Of a DNA stretch of 6,463 nucleotides, positions 4,338 through 6,463 are shown piece by piece. The translations under genes and the position numbers were made by a program. The notes under the pieces were generated by a model. It saw only the letters and a program-made list of their open reading frames with translations, made no database searches and was not told the origin of the DNA. Numbering within the stretch: the first letter of the stretch is position 1; the number at the start of each line of letters is the position of its first letter. The stretch comes from CAZJCK01 sp964544635 (GTDB taxonomy: Bacteria; Zixibacteria; MSB-5A5; GN15; FEB-12), in assembly GCA_964544635.1 (NCBI GenBank), contig CAZJCK010000119.1, positions 1 through 6,463 of the forward strand. The letters run 5' to 3'.

Positions 4338-6407
4338 ATGGACCTGAAGAAAATTAGAAATATCGGCATCATGGCCCACATCGACGCCGGCAAGACCACC
4401 ACCACTGAGCGTATTCTCTACTATACAGGGAAGACTCACCGTCTCGGCGAGGTGCATGATGGCGCCGCGATTATGGACTGGATGGATCAGGAGAAGGAAC
4501 GCGGCATTACGATTACGTCCGCCGCCACCACCTCTTTCTGGCGCGACCATGCCATTAATATCATCGATACCCCCGGCCATGTCGACTTCACCGTGGAGGT
4601 GGAGCGTTCGTTGCGTGTGCTCGACGGCGCGGTGGCGCTGTTCTGTGCCGTCGGCGGGGTCGAGCCCCAGTCCGAAACCGTCTGGCGCCAGGCCGACAAG
4701 TATCGTGTCCCGCGCATAGCCTACATTAATAAGATGGATCGCACCGGCGCCGACTTCGCCGGCACCCTCAAGGCGATGAACGATCGTTTCGGCTCCAACT
4801 GCGTGGCTGTGACCGTGCCCGCCGGCGACGGTGAGATGTTCAGCGGCATTATCGACCTGCTGTCGATGACCTACCGGGTTTTCCATGAAGAGTCTCACGG
4901 CATGACCTTCGACGATCTGCCGGTGCCGGACGACATGATGGAGATTACGAAGGAATACCGCGAGAAGCTCCTCGAGGCGGTGGCCGAATACGACGACCAT
5001 CTGCTCGAGCAGTTCCTCGCCGATGAAGAACTCGATCCCGGAAAGGTCATGGCGGCGGTCCGCAAGGCCACTATCCACATGGACATGGTGCCGGTACTGT
5101 GCGGCTCGTCGTTCAAAAACAAGGGCGTCCAGAAACTCCTCGACAGCATTGTCGACTTCCTGCCGTCGCCCGCCGACCTGCCGCCCGTCCAGGGGCACGA
5201 GGTCGACGATACCGAAAAAATTATCGAACGCGAGTCAAGTATAAAGGCTGCCACCTCGGCGCTGGCCTTCAAGATTGCCACCGACCCGTACGTTGGAAAA
5301 CTGACCTATGTCCGCGTCTACTCCGGAAAGATCGATGCCGGGTCTTACGTCCTGAATACGACCTCCGGCAAAAAGGAGCGCGTCGCCCGCATCCTGCGCA
5401 TGCACTCCAACAAGCGCGAAGACATGAAGGAGGCCATGGCTGGCGATATTGTCGCTATTATCGGCCTGCGTGCCACCACTACCGGTGATACCCTGTGCGA
5501 TCCCAAGCACCCGATTATCCTCGAGCGCATGTCGTTCCCGGAGCCGGTTGTCGCCGTCGCCATCGAGCCGAAGACCCAGGCCGACCAGGACAAACTCACC
5601 GACGCGCTGATCAAGCTGGCCGAAGAAGACCCGACTTTCCAGGTCAAGTACGACGAAGATACCGGCCAGACTATTATCAGCGGCATGGGCGAGTTGCACC
5701 TTGAAATTCTGATCGACCGCCTGATGCGCGAGTTCAATGTCGGCGCCTCGGTCGGTCGACCCTCGGTGTCGTACAAGGAAACGGTTACGACCGAAATCGA
5801 GACCGATTACAAGTTTGCCCGCCAGACCGGCGGTAAAGGGCAGTTCGCCCACGTTTACCTGCGTATCCGGCCCACCAAGGACGGCGAGGAATTCCAGTTC
5901 GAGAACAAGCTCGTCGGTACCTCTATTCCGCGCGAGTATGTCCCGGCAATCGAAAAGGGCATCAAGGAAGCGATGACCAACGGTATCATCGCCGGCTACC
6001 CGATGACCGGCATCCATGCCGAGGTCTTCGACGGCAATTACCACGAAGTCGACTCCAACGAGATGGCCTTCAAGGTGGCCGGCTCGCTGGCCTTCCAGGA
6101 CGCCGCTCGCAAGGCCAAGCCGATTATCCTCGAGCCGATTATGGATGTCGAGGTGGTCGTGCCGGAAACCTACATGGGCGCCGTCGTCGGCGATCTCAAT
6201 TCGCGCCGCGGCAAGATCAACGGTATGGTGCCGCGCGGTGACCTTCAGGTTATCGCCTCCTCCGTGCCGCTCGCCGAGATGTTCGGTTACGCCAATACCC
6301 TGCGCAATATCTCGCAGGGACGCGCCGTCTTCTCGATGCAGTTCTCGCGCTACATCAAGGTGCCGCAGGAAGTGGAAAAGAAAATGTTAGAAAAGGAAAA
6401 GGTATAA
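4338..6407 (+). CDS. fusA: Elongation factor G
   Basis: EF-G is the cytoplasmic GTPase that drives tRNA-mRNA translocation and, with RRF, ribosome recycling. The 689-residue product is full length. The G domain has G1 AHIDAGKT (13-20), the switch I segment RGITITSAATT (55-65), G3 DTPGH (77-81, with the catalytic His81), G4 NKMD (131-134) and G5 GSS (256-258). Domain II includes DPYVGKLTYVRVYSG (from 316), domain III MGELHLEIL (450-458), domain IV TGGKGQFAHV (497-506) with its tip at GNYHEVDSNE (His569, near E. coli H583), and domain V VVVPETYMGAVVGDLNSRRG (from about 605). The start is fixed by the conserved N-terminus and an in-frame stop at 4290. No Shine-Dalgarno stands at normal distance; the ATG follows a T-rich stretch. 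It is separated from rpsG by a 222-nt structured leader and followed 18 nt later by tuf. It looks like a canonical EF-G rather than a tetracycline-resistance relative. Confidence 0.98.
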   Translation: MDLKKIRNIGIMAHIDAGKTTTTERILYYTGKTHRLGEVHDGAAIMDWMDQEKERGITITSAATTSFWRDHAINIIDTPGHVDFTVEVERSLRVLDGAVALFCAVGGVEPQSETVWRQADKYRVPRIAYINKMDRTGADFAGTLKAMNDRFGSNCVAVTVPAGDGEMFSGIIDLLSMTYRVFHEESHGMTFDDLPVPDDMMEITKEYREKLLEAVAEYDDHLLEQFLADEELDPGKVMAAVRKATIHMDMVPVLCGSSFKNKGVQKLLDSIVDFLPSPADLPPVQGHEVDDTEKIIERESSIKAATSALAFKIATDPYVGKLTYVRVYSGKIDAGSYVLNTTSGKKERVARILRMHSNKREDMKEAMAGDIVAIIGLRATTTGDTLCDPKHPIILERMSFPEPVVAVAIEPKTQADQDKLTDALIKLAEEDPTFQVKYDEDTGQTIISGMGELHLEILIDRLMREFNVGASVGRPSVSYKETVTTEIETDYKFARQTGGKGQFAHVYLRIRPTKDGEEFQFENKLVGTSIPREYVPAIEKGIKEAMTNGIIAGYPMTGIHAEVFDGNYHEVDSNEMAFKVAGSLAFQDAARKAKPIILEPIMDVEVVVPETYMGAVVGDLNSRRGKINGMVPRGDLQVIASSVPLAEMFGYANTLRNISQGRAVFSMQFSRYIKVPQEVEKKMLEKEKV

Positions 6408-6408
6408 C

Positions 6409-6413
6409 GGAGG
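6409..6413 (+). promoter_or_regulatory. tuf ribosome binding site
   Basis: GGAGG directly follows the fusA stop codon and stands 12 nt before the tuf ATG. This is a strong core at a spacing somewhat longer than the usual 5-9 nt. No nearer in-frame start codon exists, so the ATG at 6426 stands. Confidence 0.75.
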
Positions 6414-6425
6414 AAATCGTCGGCT

Positions 6426-6463
6426 ATGTCGAAGGAGAAATTTGAGAGATCAAAGCCGCACGT
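6426..6463 (+). CDS. tuf: Elongation factor Tu, N-terminal fragment (cut by window edge)
   Basis: Only the first 12 codons and two bases are present, reading MSKEKFERSKPH. This matches the conserved EF-Tu N-terminus (M-x-K-x-K-F-x-R-x-K-P-H, normally followed by the strand leading to the GHVDHGKT P-loop). EF-Tu delivers aminoacyl-tRNA to the ribosome as a GTP complex. Its place directly after fusA is the standard str operon order, which supports the call despite the short length. Whether this is the only tuf copy in the genome cannot be seen here. Confidence 0.92.
   Translation, partial: MSKEKFERSKPH

Noticed and set aside
4314..5198. 294-codon open frame on the - strand across the fusA start
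   Set aside because: It is antisense to the conserved EF-G G domain. The His- and Val-rich translation is typical of a shadow frame.
5235..6044. 269-codon open frame on the - strand inside fusA
   Set aside because: It is antisense to conserved EF-G domains II-IV, with no domain signature and no independent start context.
1..6463. Mobile elements, CRISPR, tRNA/rRNA genes or a new accessory system
   Set aside because: The genes are all conserved housekeeping genes with uniform composition and no disrupted frames. The gaps hold only short stem-loops, and no direct-repeat arrays or transposase sequences are visible.

Overview
The window is an uninterrupted, co-directional piece of a core transcription and translation locus, all on the + strand. 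It holds the 3' three-quarters of rpoC (RNA polymerase beta'), then the str operon genes rpsL (S12), rpsG (S7), fusA (EF-G) and the first 12 codons of tuf (EF-Tu). It is chromosomal and ordinary in gene content. I see no mobile element, CRISPR array, tRNA, rRNA, accessory gene or broken gene. The long open frames on the - strand are shadows of the GC-rich coding sequence.

Organism: the coding DNA is GC-rich and GC-biased at third positions, and the order rpoC-rpsL-rpsG-fusA-tuf occurs in many phyla. RpoC carries a short insertion after the F-loop (QKKITGGVGE between KP and IIENPI). From memory of the family this is typical of the Bacteroidetes/Chlorobi side of the bacteria. It also keeps a long SI3-type insertion in the trigger loop. 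Together with an EF-G that begins MDLKKIRNIGIMAHIDAG and an EF-Tu that begins MSKEKFERSKPH, I lean towards an FCB-group or related uncultured lineage. A deltaproteobacterium-like lineage is not excluded. This placement is tentative.

Layout: 1-3186 is rpoC, cut at its 5' end inside switch 2. 3187-3258 is a 72-nt gap holding an 11-bp inverted repeat that overlaps the rpoC stop codon, followed by a Shine-Dalgarno (SD) sequence and a TTG start for rpsL. 3259-3630 is rpsL and 3645-4115 is rpsG, only 14 nt apart. 4116-4337 is a 222-nt non-coding leader before fusA, with several stem-loops. The last is a long branched stem followed by eight T residues, ending 5 nt before the fusA ATG. 4338-6407 is fusA. 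6408-6425 is a short gap with an SD, and tuf starts at 6426.

The proteins supply the RNA polymerase catalytic subunit, two 30S proteins (the decoding-centre protein and the primary assembly protein of the head) and the two elongation GTPases. The proteins look normal. The points worth attention are the two structured non-coding segments before rpsL and fusA. They share several short motifs in the same order and may be translation-feedback or attenuation leaders. This is inference from base-pairing read by eye.
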